From Sorangium cellulosum So0157-2 (GTDB lineage: Bacteria > Myxococcota_A > Polyangia > Polyangiales > Polyangiaceae), in assembly GCF_000418325.1 (NCBI RefSeq), contig NC_021658.1, positions 5,815,501 through 5,879,500 of the forward strand: a DNA stretch of 64,000 nucleotides. Direction: 5' to 3'. The position numbers and the translations under genes were made by a program. Below are positions 53,122-62,935 of the stretch, in pieces. The notes beneath the pieces are model-generated. The model searched no databases, was not told the origin of the DNA, and was given only the letters and a program-made list of their open reading frames with translations. Position 1 is the stretch's first letter, and each line of letters opens with the position of its first letter.

Positions 53122-54125
53122 CGACCTACATCCTCGCCATCCTCGTGATCGCGCTGGTGTTTGACTACATCAACGGCTTTCACGACGCCGCGAACTCGAT
53201 CGCGACCGTCGTCTCGACGCGCGTCCTGTCGCCCCGCACCGCGGTCATCTGGGCCGCCACCTTCAACTTCATCGCGTTCGCCCTGTTCGAGCCCACGGTC
53301 GCGCGCAACATCGCGAAGGGGGTCGAGCCGGCGTTCATCACCCCGAACGTCATCCTGGGCGGCCTGCTCGGCGCGATCATCTGGAACCTGCTCACCTGGT
53401 GGTGGGGGCTGCCGTCGTCGTCGTCGCACGCGCTCATGGGCGCGTTCGCGGGGGCGGCGGTGAAGAGCGCGGGGCGGCTGTCGGTGCTCGACGCGACGGT
53501 CTTCGGCAAGACGGCGGCGTTCATCCTGGTGTCGCCCCTGCTGGGCGCGATCATCGGGTTCTCGCTCATGCACGGCATCCGGCTGCTCGCCAAGGGCTGG
53601 ACGCCCGGCAAGGTGAGCTCCCGCTTCCGCCGGCTGCAGCTGCTCTCCGCCGCCGCCTACTCGCTCGGGCACGGCGGCAACGACGCCCAGAAGACGATGG
53701 GCATCATCACGGCGCTCCTCATCTCCGCCGGCCTCCAGGAAGGCGGCCACGAGCCGAAGCCGATGCTCTGGGTCGTGCTCGTCTGCCACGCCGCGATGGG
53801 CCTCGGCACGCTCTCCGGCGGCTGGCGCATCGTGAAGACGATGGGCATGAAGATCACGAAGCTGAAGCCGGTGGGCGGCTTCGCCGCCGAGACGGCCGGC
53901 GCGGCGACGCTGTTCAGCGCCACGGCGCTCGGCATCCCCGTGAGCACGACCCACACGATCACGGGCGCGATCGTCGGCGTCGGCGCCACCAGCGGGCGCC
54001 TCTCCACCGTCCGCTGGGGCGTCGCCGGCCGCATCGTCTGGGCCTGGATCTTCACGATCCCCGCCTCGGCCATCCTCGCCGCCACCGTCTACACCGTCGC
54101 GCGCCTCATCAGCGGCGTGCCCTGA
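53118..54125 (+). CDS. pit: Low-affinity inorganic phosphate transporter (Pit family)
   Basis: This 335-residue inner-membrane protein has both Pit/PHO-4 signature repeats: GFHDAANSIATVVSTR near the N-terminus and GHGGNDAQKTMG in the middle, with about 10 membrane helices. It would import metal-phosphate with protons. It is in an operon with the DUF47 protein and beside a PhoR-like kinase. Confidence 0.93.
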   Translation: MTTYILAILVIALVFDYINGFHDAANSIATVVSTRVLSPRTAVIWAATFNFIAFALFEPTVARNIAKGVEPAFITPNVILGGLLGAIIWNLLTWWWGLPSSSSHALMGAFAGAAVKSAGRLSVLDATVFGKTAAFILVSPLLGAIIGFSLMHGIRLLAKGWTPGKVSSRFRRLQLLSAAAYSLGHGGNDAQKTMGIITALLISAGLQEGGHEPKPMLWVVLVCHAAMGLGTLSGGWRIVKTMGMKITKLKPVGGFAAETAGAATLFSATALGIPVSTTHTITGAIVGVGATSGRLSTVRWGVAGRIVWAWIFTIPASAILAATVYTVARLISGVP

Positions 54126-54232
54126 CCGCCCGGCCGGCCGCGGCGGCCGCTTCGCCGCGCCGGCGCTCCCGGCGCCCTCGCCCAGCGCGGCGAGGGCTTA
54201 CGGAGCCCGCCCCGCGTCCCCATAGCGCGGCC

Positions 54233-55111
54233 ATGCGGGCGCTCGTGACGGGGGCGGCGGAGGCGCAGGGCGGGGCGGTCGCGCGGGCGCTGCTCGCCCG
54301 AGGGCACCGCGTGCGCGCCTTCTCCCGCGGGCCCGGCGACCCGGGCGCGGCGCGGCTCATCGAGCTCGGCGCCGAGGTCGTCCAGGGGAGCCTCGACGAG
54401 CCGCGCGCGGCCGCGCGCGCGGCGGCCGGCGTCGACGCGGTCTTCGCCGTGGGCGCGCCGCTCGACGGCGGCCCCGGCGCCTGGGATGCCGAGGTGCGGC
54501 GCGGCCTCGCCGCCGCCGAGGCGGCCAGGGCCGCCGGCGGCGCGCACCTCGTCTACGCCTCGGCCGCCGGCGCCGACCGGGGCACGGGGATCCCCCACCT
54601 GGAGAGCAAGGCGGCCGCCGAGCGGCGCATCGCCGCGCTCGGCGTGCCCTGCACGATCCTCGCGCCCGTCTACCTCATGGAAGACCTGCTCTCGCCCGCG
54701 GCGCTCCTCGGCCTCCAGCGCGGCGTCTACGCCGTCCCGCTCCCGGCGGGCTGCCGGCTCCAGCAGCTCGCCGCCGACGACCTGGGGCGGTTCGCGGCGC
54801 TCGTGCTCGAGCGCCGGCGCGACTTCCTCGGGCGCCGCGTCGAGCTCGCGTCCGACGAGCTCACCGGCGCCGAGGCCGGCGCGGCGCTGTCCCGCGTGGC
54901 CGGCCGCGAGATCCGCTACGCCGAGGTGCCGCTCGCCGAGGTGCGCGCGCGCAGCGAGGACCGCGCCGCGATGTTCCGCTGGCTCGCCCGCGGCGGCCCC
55001 GGCGTCGACATCGCGGCCCTCCACGCCCTGTCCCCGGAGGTCGGGTGGCGGCGCTTCGAGGACTGGGCGCGCGAGCACCTCGCGGGCGCGCTCACCCGCG
55101 CGGTCGCCTGA
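54233..55111 (+). CDS. NmrA/NAD(P)-binding atypical SDR
   Basis: The 292-residue protein begins with a Rossmann strand and a variant glycine motif (TGAAEAQGG). It has ALLARGHRVRAFSR and a conserved HLESKAAAERRI helix as in NmrA-like and NAD(P)H:quinone-type proteins. The Tyr-x3-Lys dyad is absent, so it may sense redox cofactors rather than catalyse. It is convergent with pfk, only 11 bp apart. Confidence 0.75.
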   Translation: MRALVTGAAEAQGGAVARALLARGHRVRAFSRGPGDPGAARLIELGAEVVQGSLDEPRAAARAAAGVDAVFAVGAPLDGGPGAWDAEVRRGLAAAEAARAAGGAHLVYASAAGADRGTGIPHLESKAAAERRIAALGVPCTILAPVYLMEDLLSPAALLGLQRGVYAVPLPAGCRLQQLAADDLGRFAALVLERRRDFLGRRVELASDELTGAEAGAALSRVAGREIRYAEVPLAEVRARSEDRAAMFRWLARGGPGVDIAALHALSPEVGWRRFEDWAREHLAGALTRAVA

Positions 55112-55122
55112 GCCGGCGCGGC

Positions 55123-56322
55123 TCAGCCGTGCGGCCCGGGCGCGCGGCTCGTCCGGCCGCCCCCGAGGCTGATGAAGTGGTCGAGGATCCAGGTCTTGAA
55201 GCGCTGCAGGTCGAGCCGATCGAGCAGCGGCAGGAAGGCGCGCTCGACCCCGTCCTCGCGGCGGATGGAGGCGAAATCCAGCACGCCGACGTCGTTCGCG
55301 GCGAGCACGTACGGCATCACCTCGGTGCGCCCCTCGTCGAAGGCCGAGAGCAGCAGCGACGCCTTGAGGAAGGCGGCCGACACGTCGAGGAACGCGGGGC
55401 GGATGCCGCGGATGTACCGGCTGAACGGCTCCGCGATGACGCGCTTGTCCGGCGTGTCGCGGAGCCCCGCGCCCTCGAGCTGCTGCTTCAGGAACACGCT
55501 CGCCGACACGCCGGGGTGCTCCTTGCGGCGGCGCTCGGCCTCGTAGCCCTCCGCGACGATCACGAGCGCGTAGTCGGCGCGCCCGAGGCCCTCGGCGAGC
55601 TCGCCCAGCACGTCCTGGGGGAAGCGGAAGAAGGGGAGCACGATGAGGTGCGCGCGCGCCGCCACCGCGCAGTGCAGCGCGTGCCGCCCGCTGCGGTTGC
55701 CCATCATCTCGAGGATGTAGATGCGCTTGTGCGTGTACGCGTCCTCGTAGAGCCCGCGCGCGATGTTGGCGCCCGTCTCCACGCCCGACAGGAAGCCGAT
55801 CGCGCGATCGCCCTCCAGGTCGTTGTCGATGGAGACGTTGACGAAGCCGGACTGCGGGCGAACCTCGAACTCGTCGAGCCACGCCTTGATGCCCTCGAAC
55901 GTGCCGTTGCCGCCGACGCAGATGAGGTGCGTGAACCCCTGCTCCTTGAACGTCACGGCGGCCTGCTTGCGCTTCTCGCGATCGAGGAAGCCGGAGTAGC
56001 GCTCGCTCCGGAAGTCGCTGCCGGCGTCGAGCACGCGCCGCCCCATCGAGCGCGCCGGGATGCCCTGCGCGAGCAGGGAGTAGCGCTGGCGGCGGCTCAT
56101 GATGAGGCGCTCGAACTGGGGCTGGGCGCGCGCGTCCGCGGTCAGGGAGCGGAAGCCCTCGGTCGCGGCCCACACCTCGAAGCCTCGTCGCGCCGCCTCC
56201 TCGGTCAGCGCGACAGCGACCGAGGAGTAGCCGGGGGCATTGCCGCCGTCGAAGACGAGCAGCAGGCGCTTGTCCGATGCCGGAAGGGTGTCGGGACGTC
56301 CGAACTCGACGATGCTGGTCAT
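55123..56322 (-). CDS. Phosphofructokinase-family enzyme
   Basis: The 399-residue PfkA-superfamily protein has VFDGGNAPGYSSV (nucleotide/PPi loop), GGNGTFEGI, SIDNDLEG with the catalytic Asp, and MMGNRSGRHA. Differences from E. coli PfkA (GGDGS, TIDND) place it in a divergent branch, so ATP or pyrophosphate could be the phosphoryl donor. It lies downstream of ppc on the same strand, with a 35-bp minisatellite between. Confidence 0.82.
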   Translation of the reverse strand: MTSIVEFGRPDTLPASDKRLLLVFDGGNAPGYSSVAVALTEEAARRGFEVWAATEGFRSLTADARAQPQFERLIMSRRQRYSLLAQGIPARSMGRRVLDAGSDFRSERYSGFLDREKRKQAAVTFKEQGFTHLICVGGNGTFEGIKAWLDEFEVRPQSGFVNVSIDNDLEGDRAIGFLSGVETGANIARGLYEDAYTHKRIYILEMMGNRSGRHALHCAVAARAHLIVLPFFRFPQDVLGELAEGLGRADYALVIVAEGYEAERRRKEHPGVSASVFLKQQLEGAGLRDTPDKRVIAEPFSRYIRGIRPAFLDVSAAFLKASLLLSAFDEGRTEVMPYVLAANDVGVLDFASIRREDGVERAFLPLLDRLDLQRFKTWILDHFISLGGGRTSRAPGPHG

Positions 56323-56443
56323 GGCGCCGGCCTTCTACCACGCGACGCCCGCGTTGGCCGAGCGATTGTCACGCGTTCGAGACCGACGCCCGGCGACGCT
56401 GGGCGTCGTGCGAGCGCGCCGCGCCGCGTGGCGTCGTGCGAGC

Positions 56444-56710
56444 GCGCCGCGTCGACGAGCGACGCATCGTCGGCGATTGCGCCGCGTCGACGAGCGACGC
56501 ATCGTCGGCGATTGCGCCGCGTCGACGAGCGACGCATCGTCGGCGATTGCGCCGCGTCGACGAGCGACGCATCGTCGGCGATTGCGCCGCGTCGACGAGC
56601 GACGCATCGTCGGCGATTGCGCCGCGTCGACGAGCGACGCATCGTCGGCGATTGCGCCGCGTCGACGAGCGACGCATCGTCGGCGATTGCGCCGCGTCGA
56701 CGAGCGACGC
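56444..56710. repeat. Intergenic minisatellite, seven identical 35-bp copies plus a partial
   Basis: Copies start at 56444, 56479, 56514, 56549, 56584, 56619 and 56654 with no difference, then a 22-bp partial copy. Each contains the palindromic stretch CGACGCATCGTCG and a SalI-like GTCGAC. The period is not a multiple of three, and no real gene crosses it. It lies between the ppc stop (56724) and the pfk start (56322). There are no spacers, so this is not CRISPR. Confidence 0.95.
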
Positions 56711-56723
56711 GGCGGCGCGCCGC

Positions 56724-59465
56724 TCACCCCGTGTTCCGCATGCCGGCGGCGATGCCGTTCAGCGTGAGCAGGAGCGAGCGATCGCGGTCGGAGTCCCCGC
56801 CGCGGCTCGCCCGCAGGAGCTCGACTTGCAGGAATGAAAGGGGGTCGACGTAAGGATTGCGCAGCGAGATGGATCGCTGGAGCGTCGGGTTGCCGTCGAG
56901 CAGCCGCCGGTTGCCCGTGAGCCGCTTGAGCCACGACCGCGTCAGCCGGTACTCCGCGATGATCCTCGGCGCGACCGCCTTCCGCGCCGCGGCCGGCGCG
57001 AGCTCGGCGTATCCCGCGAAGATGTTCATGTCGGCCTTCGCGAGCACCATCTCGACGTTGTCGATGACCGCCCGGAAGAACGGCCACGACGCCATCATCT
57101 CCTTCAGCAGCTCCGCGCCCTCGGGCCGCTGGCCCATCGCCTCCAGGCCGCTGCCGACGCCGTACCAGCCCGGCAGGATCGCCCGGTTCTGCGTCCACGC
57201 GAAGACCCACGGGATCGCGCGCAGCGACTCGAGGCCGCCCGCGCGCCGCTTGCTCGGGCGCGAGCCGAGCGGCAGGCGCGCGATCTCGTCGATCGGGGTC
57301 ACCGCCGTGAAGAACTCCACGAACTTGGGCTCCTCCCAGACGAGCCCGCGGTAGACGCGGCGCCCCGTCTCGGCGAGCTCGTCGAACGCGGCGGCGTAGC
57401 GCAGCTCGGACGCGGCGGGCGGCCGCGGCTGCGCGCCCAGCGTGTGCAGGATGACGCCGCTGAGCATGAGCTCCAGCGTGCGCATCGCGAGCTCGGGCCG
57501 GGCGTACTTGTGGTCGAGCGCCTCGCCCTGCTCCGTCGCCTTGTAGCGGCCGCCGACGCTGCCGGCCGGCAGGGCGAGCAGCGCCTGGTGCGCCGGGCCG
57601 CCGCCGCGCGCCACCGACTCGCCGCGGCCGTGGAAGACGCGGAGCGGCAGCTCGGCCTCGGCGGCGATCTTCGGCAGCGTCTCCTGCACGCGCCGGAGCG
57701 CCGCGCTCGCCGCGAGCAGGCCGACCTCCTTGCCGGAGTCGCTGTAGCCGATCATCACCTCCTGCACGCCGCGGGCGAGCACGTGCGGGCGATACGAAGG
57801 GTGGGCGAGCAGCGCGCGCAGGATCCGCGCGCTGTCGTTCAGCGCGCCGAGCGACTCGAACAGCGGGACCACGTCGATGCGCGCGCACGAGCGGGCCTCG
57901 TCCCACAGCCCGGCGGCCTTCGCGCACGCGAGCGCGGCGAGGACGTCGTTCTCGCTCTGGGTCATCGACAGGATGAGCGTGCGGCAGGCCGACTCGCCGC
58001 TGTCGCGCTGGGCGGCGGCGATCCGCTGGAGCGCCTCGAAGACGCGGCGCGCCTCCGGCCCCATCTGCGCCGGCTCGATCCGGCCCTCCGCGACCTCGGC
58101 CGCCGCGGCGCGGGCGTCCTCGGCGGGGGCGCGCATCTCGAGCTCGGCGAGCGCGAACCCGAGCGCGCGCACCTGCGACAGGAGCGCGCGTGCGCGCCGC
58201 TCGCCGGAGTGCCCGGAGCGCGCGGCGCGGAGGCTGTCGGCGACGAGCGCGAGGTCGCGCTCGAGCTCCGCGGGCTCGCGGTACGGGGCGGCGAGCGTCG
58301 GCTCCTCCGGGCGCACGAACGCGCGCCCCTCGAGCGCGGGGCCCTGGCCGTAGCGCGCGCGGGCCTCGGCGCGGCCGTGCTCGGCGTGCTCGAGCGTGGC
58401 GGTGAGGCGCGCCTCGATGAAGCGCAGCTTGCGGCGCCACGGCTCGCCCTCGGTGCGCGGCCCGAAGTGCGCGGCCACCTCCGGCATCGCGGCGGCGTCC
58501 TCCTCGATCGAGGCGAGCAGCCAGGGCGGCGGCGTCGCGTGCCGGAGCGACTGCGACAGCGCGCCGCCGAGCTCGCGCGCGGCGCGGATGAGCCGGCGCA
58601 GGCCGCGGATGCGGTAGGCGAACAGCGCGTCCTCGAGCACGGCGGGCACGACCAGCGGGTTGCCGTCCATGTCGGCGCCGACCCACGAGTGGATGCGGAG
58701 CGGCACGAACTCGGCGTCGAGCGGCTCGCCGTAGGCGGCCTCGAACGCGCGCCCGATCGCGGCGGGGAGCTCGGGGAGCATGTCCCAGAGGATCTCCTCG
58801 ATGTACCAGGCGACGTTCTTCACCTCGTCGCCGACGGTGGGCCGGTCGCGGCGCACCTCGTCGGTCTGCCAGAGCGCGGTGATCTCCTCGCGGATCTCGG
58901 CGAGCTTCTTCGCCGACTCGTCCGGCGTGAGCTTGCAGCGGTCGCGCTCCTCGAGGTTGCGCGCGATGCGGTAGAGCTTCTCGAGGACGGTGCGCCGCGC
59001 GGCCTCGGTCGGGTGCGCGGTGAGGGTGAGCGTGACGTCGAGCGAGCGGAGCGCGGCGCGCACGCGCTCCGCGGGCACGCCCGCGTCCTTGAGCGCGCGC
59101 ATCGCGGCCTCGAGCGAGCCGCGCTGCGGGCGCGCGTCGGGGTCGGTCGCGTACGCGCGCGCGCGGCGGATGCGGTGGTGCTGCTCCGCGAGGTTGACGA
59201 GGCGGAAGTAGACGGTGAACGCGCGGATGACGGGCTCGATGCGATCGTGCGGCAGGCTCGCGAGCAGCTTGCTGAGCTCCGCCTCCGCGTGCGCGCGCCC
59301 GTCGCTCGGGCCGCGACGCCTCCGGATGGCGAGCGTGCGGATGCGCTCCTCGAGCGCGAAGAGCTCTTCTCCCTCCTGCTCGATCAGCACTTCCCCGAGC
59401 AGGCGGCCAAGCAGGCGAACTTCTTTACGAAGAGGTCGATCGACCTCGCGGCGTCGCGGCGGCAT
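56724..59465 (-). CDS. ppc: Phosphoenolpyruvate carboxylase
   Basis: The 913-residue enzyme fixes bicarbonate onto PEP to give oxaloacetate. Catalytic His151 in TLTAHPTEA, the FHGRGESVARGGGP loop, GYSDSGKEVG, WVFAWTQNR and the diagnostic C-terminus GMRNTG are all present. The motif usually read SWMGGDRDGNP is SWVGADMDGNP here (Arg to Met), a divergence worth noting. The length is normal. ATG 59465 is the first Met of the frame. Confidence 0.92.
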   Translation of the reverse strand: MPPRRREVDRPLRKEVRLLGRLLGEVLIEQEGEELFALEERIRTLAIRRRRGPSDGRAHAEAELSKLLASLPHDRIEPVIRAFTVYFRLVNLAEQHHRIRRARAYATDPDARPQRGSLEAAMRALKDAGVPAERVRAALRSLDVTLTLTAHPTEAARRTVLEKLYRIARNLEERDRCKLTPDESAKKLAEIREEITALWQTDEVRRDRPTVGDEVKNVAWYIEEILWDMLPELPAAIGRAFEAAYGEPLDAEFVPLRIHSWVGADMDGNPLVVPAVLEDALFAYRIRGLRRLIRAARELGGALSQSLRHATPPPWLLASIEEDAAAMPEVAAHFGPRTEGEPWRRKLRFIEARLTATLEHAEHGRAEARARYGQGPALEGRAFVRPEEPTLAAPYREPAELERDLALVADSLRAARSGHSGERRARALLSQVRALGFALAELEMRAPAEDARAAAAEVAEGRIEPAQMGPEARRVFEALQRIAAAQRDSGESACRTLILSMTQSENDVLAALACAKAAGLWDEARSCARIDVVPLFESLGALNDSARILRALLAHPSYRPHVLARGVQEVMIGYSDSGKEVGLLAASAALRRVQETLPKIAAEAELPLRVFHGRGESVARGGGPAHQALLALPAGSVGGRYKATEQGEALDHKYARPELAMRTLELMLSGVILHTLGAQPRPPAASELRYAAAFDELAETGRRVYRGLVWEEPKFVEFFTAVTPIDEIARLPLGSRPSKRRAGGLESLRAIPWVFAWTQNRAILPGWYGVGSGLEAMGQRPEGAELLKEMMASWPFFRAVIDNVEMVLAKADMNIFAGYAELAPAAARKAVAPRIIAEYRLTRSWLKRLTGNRRLLDGNPTLQRSISLRNPYVDPLSFLQVELLRASRGGDSDRDRSLLLTLNGIAAGMRNTG

Positions 59466-59990
<525 letters not shown>

Positions 59991-61490
59991 ATGGCCGATG
60001 ACGTCTTCGGGATCGTCGGCACGACCCAGGGGGCGTTCAAGGTGGAGCGGGTCGTCGCCGAAGGGGGGTTCGGCGTCGTGTACCGCGCGTACCATGAGGC
60101 GTTCCGCGCGCCGGTCGCGCTGAAGTGCCTCAAGGTCCCCGGGACGCTGCCCGAGCAGCTGCGCGCGCAGTTCCTCGACAAATTCCGCGAGGAGGCGGAG
60201 CTCCTGTTCCGCCTCTCGGCCGCGATCCCCGCGGTGGTCCGGCCGCTGCACCACGACGTGATCTCGACCGCGGGCGGCGTCTTCGTCCCGTTCATCGCGC
60301 TGGAGTGGCTCGAGGGCAGCACGCTCGCGAGCCACATCGCCGCCCGCGCTGCAGAGCGGCGGCCGCCGCTCTCGCCGATCGAGGTGATCCGGCTGCTCAC
60401 CCCGGTGGCGCGGGCGCTCGAGGCGGCGCATCGCTTCCCCGGGCCGAGCGGCCCCACGTGCGTGGTGCACCGCGATCTCAAGCCGGCCAACATCTTCCTC
60501 GCCCAGACCCATGGCGCCGAGGTCGTGAAGATCCTCGACTTCGGGATCGCCCGCGCCCGCGACGCCGCGACGGTCATGGCCGGCCAGACCGCGACCACGT
60601 CGGGCGGCCTCTCGACGGCGTTCACGCCCGCGTACGGCGCGCCCGAGCAGTGGGCGCCGAAGCGCTTCGGCAAGACGGGCCCGTGGACCGACGTCTGGGG
60701 CCTCGCGGTCACCGCGGTCGAGGCGCTCGCCGGCCGCGAGATCATCGCCGGGGATCACGTCGCCATGATGGGGACGGTGCTCGACGAGAAGCGCCGCCCC
60801 ACCCCGAGGAGCGAGGGCGTCCTCGTGCCCGACGCGCTCGAGGGCGCCTTCCGGCGCGCGCTGGCCGTGGATCCGCGCGATCGCTTCCGGGACCTCGGCG
60901 CGTTCTGGGACGAGGTCGAGCAGGCGCTCGGGCTCCCGCAGAGCGCGCCGCCGATCGCGCTGCCCGGCCGCGGCCCCGCGCCGCGCGGCGCCCGCCGCCC
61001 CTCGGCGTCGCCCGCGGCGCCGCGATCCACGCGCGCGCTGGATCTCCCGGGCGCTGGGCTCACGTTGCCGGCGTCGTTCGCGGACGAGGCCACGCGGGAG
61101 CTCGACCTGCCGGAGCGCGGCGGCCGCCTCCCGGCGCACAGCCTGCCCACCGAGCCGGTCGTGCCGCTCGCGCTCGACTGGTCTCCCCCGGCGCCCCCGC
61201 CCTTCGCGCGGCCGTCGTACGCGCCGTCGCGGATGCCGCCCCCGATGATGGCCCGCGCGCCCGCGCGCCCCAGCCTGAGCGCGGCCGACCTCATGGCCAT
61301 GTTCGCCTTGCCCGTGCGGCTCGCGGGCGCGGCCGTCGTCATCACGCTCCTCGATCTCGGGGCCGCGTCGCTGCTCTTCGACGGCGAGCGCATCGGCGTG
61401 GGCCCGCTCCGGCTCCTCCACCTCGCGGTGGGCCTCGTGGTCCTGGGGATCGGGATCGCGGTCTTCCGGCTGTTCGCGTCGGATCGCTAG
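59991..61490 (+). CDS. Transmembrane Ser/Thr protein kinase
   Basis: The 499-residue protein has a Hanks kinase domain (about 15-305): glycine loop AEGGFGVV, Lys45 in VALK, HRDLKPANIF (His160, Asp162, Lys164) and DFG at 183-185 in DFGIARARD. Here the catalytic-loop Lys is canonical, unlike the kinase at 9666. A Pro-rich juxtamembrane part (about 320-425) and two C-terminal hydrophobic helices (about 430-495) follow. ATG 59991 has only a weak ribosome-binding site; an upstream in-frame start through the GGCA run is possible. Confidence 0.88.
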   Translation: MADDVFGIVGTTQGAFKVERVVAEGGFGVVYRAYHEAFRAPVALKCLKVPGTLPEQLRAQFLDKFREEAELLFRLSAAIPAVVRPLHHDVISTAGGVFVPFIALEWLEGSTLASHIAARAAERRPPLSPIEVIRLLTPVARALEAAHRFPGPSGPTCVVHRDLKPANIFLAQTHGAEVVKILDFGIARARDAATVMAGQTATTSGGLSTAFTPAYGAPEQWAPKRFGKTGPWTDVWGLAVTAVEALAGREIIAGDHVAMMGTVLDEKRRPTPRSEGVLVPDALEGAFRRALAVDPRDRFRDLGAFWDEVEQALGLPQSAPPIALPGRGPAPRGARRPSASPAAPRSTRALDLPGAGLTLPASFADEATRELDLPERGGRLPAHSLPTEPVVPLALDWSPPAPPPFARPSYAPSRMPPPMMARAPARPSLSAADLMAMFALPVRLAGAAVVITLLDLGAASLLFDGERIGVGPLRLLHLAVGLVVLGIGIAVFRLFASDR

Positions 61491-61498
61491 CGCGCTCC

Positions 61499-62407
61499 AT
61501 GGCCGCGAGATCGCAGGACCTCGGCGACGCGCGATGGGACGACATCCGCATCTTCCTCGCCCTCCACCGCCACGGCAGCCTGGGCCAGGCGGGCGTGCGG
61601 CTCGGCCTCGACACCTCGACGGTGAGCCGCCGCCTGACGGCGCTCGAGGCGACGCTCGGCGCGCGCCTCTTCGACCGGACGCGCGAGGGCCTCGTCCCGA
61701 CGCGCGTCGCCGAGCTCGTGCTGCCCGCGGCCGAGGCGATGGAGGCGGCGCACCGGCGCCTCGCGCGCGACGCCTCGGGCGCCGAGACGGACGCGGAGGG
61801 CGTCGTGCGCCTCAGCGTCGCCCCCGGGTTCGCCGACTCGTTCGTCGTGCCGACGCTCGTGCGCCTCCGCGCGCGTCACCCCGGGATCCGGATCGAGCTC
61901 GACGCGTCCGTGCGCGTGCTCGATCTCACCCGGCGCGAGGCGGACCTCGCGCTGCGCTCGGTCCGGCCGGAGGGCGCCGACCTCGTCGCGACGAAGCTCG
62001 CGTCGGGGCGCTGGGTCGCCGCGGCCTCGGCGGAGCTCGCGAGGGACGCCGGCCGCGTCGAGGCGTGGGACGCCCTGCCGTGGATCACCTGGGATCGCGA
62101 CCTCGCCAGCTTCCCTCCGGCGCTCTGGCTCGCGCGCCACGCCCCCGGCGCGGAGATCGCGCTGCGCACGAGCTTCTTCCGGTCGCAGATCACCGCGGCC
62201 GAGCTCGGCCTCGGCGCCGTGCTGGTCCCGGAGCCGTACCTCCGCGTGCACGCGCTCACGCCGCTCGGGTTCGCGGGCGCGCTCGAGGCGAGCGCGGCCG
62301 AGTGGCCGACCGACCATCTCTGGCTCGTCGGGCACCGCGCCCTGCGCGACGTCCCGCGCGTGTCCGCGGTGTGGAGCTTCCTGGTCGAGGAGCTCAGGTC
62401 GCGGTGA
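61499..62407 (+). CDS. LysR-family transcriptional regulator
   Basis: The 302-residue protein has an N-terminal winged HTH (about 12-70; FLALHRHGSLGQAGVRLGL, STVSRRLTALEATLGARLF) and a C-terminal co-inducer-binding domain. It starts 9 nt after the kinase gene, so it may be read through from it. LysR regulators usually control a divergent gene, but here the neighbour upstream is in the same direction, so its target is not evident. Confidence 0.88.
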   Translation: MAARSQDLGDARWDDIRIFLALHRHGSLGQAGVRLGLDTSTVSRRLTALEATLGARLFDRTREGLVPTRVAELVLPAAEAMEAAHRRLARDASGAETDAEGVVRLSVAPGFADSFVVPTLVRLRARHPGIRIELDASVRVLDLTRREADLALRSVRPEGADLVATKLASGRWVAAASAELARDAGRVEAWDALPWITWDRDLASFPPALWLARHAPGAEIALRTSFFRSQITAAELGLGAVLVPEPYLRVHALTPLGFAGALEASAAEWPTDHLWLVGHRALRDVPRVSAVWSFLVEELRSR

Positions 62408-62429
62408 GCCGGGCCCCGGGCGCGCGGCG

Positions 62430-62885
62430 CTAGGGCTCGCGGCGCACGCCCGTCGAGCCGTAGCCGCCCGCGCCGCGCGCCGTGGGCGCGAGGGCGGAGA
62501 CCTGGACCACGTCGGCGAGGGCCACCGGGCAGATCACGAGCTGCGCGATCCGATCGCCCCGGCGCACGGTGAACGGCTCCGCGCCGAGGTTGATCAGGAC
62601 GACCTTGATCTCCCCGCGGTAGTCCGGATCGATCGTCCCGGGGGAGTTGAGCACGGTGATCCCGTGGTGGAGGGCGAGCCCCGAGCGCGGCCGCACCTGC
62701 CCCTCGTAGCCGTCGGGGAGGGCGACGGCGTAGCCCGTGGGCAGGAGCTTCCGCTCCCCGGGCGCGAGCGTCACCGGCGCGTCGACGGCGGCGCAGAGAT
62801 CGAGCCCGACGGCTCCCTCGGACTGGTAGGCGGGCGGCGGGACCTCGACGGATCCCACCCGGAGGAAAGGCACCTGGATGCGCAC
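62430..62885 (-). CDS. dut: dUTP diphosphatase
   Basis: The 151-residue trimeric-type dUTPase shows all five motifs in order: GAVGLDLCAA, PRSGLALHHG, GTIDPDYRGEIKVVLIN, RGDRIAQLVI and RGAGGYGSTG. It hydrolyses dUTP to dUMP and keeps uracil out of DNA. It starts with GTG 62885; no better start is near. It is convergent with the LysR gene. Confidence 0.95.
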   Translation of the reverse strand: MRIQVPFLRVGSVEVPPPAYQSEGAVGLDLCAAVDAPVTLAPGERKLLPTGYAVALPDGYEGQVRPRSGLALHHGITVLNSPGTIDPDYRGEIKVVLINLGAEPFTVRRGDRIAQLVICPVALADVVQVSALAPTARGAGGYGSTGVRREP

Positions 62886-62935
62886 GCGCCGGAGCCTAGT
62901 TCAGCGCCCCGGCGATCCTGTCAGGATTTCCGCGA

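Noticed and set aside
54486..55172. Alternative + strand frame inside the NmrA-like gene
   Set aside because: Ser/Arg/Pro-rich composition typical of a shifted frame of GC-rich DNA.
56444..56710. Possible CRISPR array (35-bp repeats)
   Set aside because: The copies follow one another directly with no unique spacers, and no cas genes are near; it is a minisatellite.
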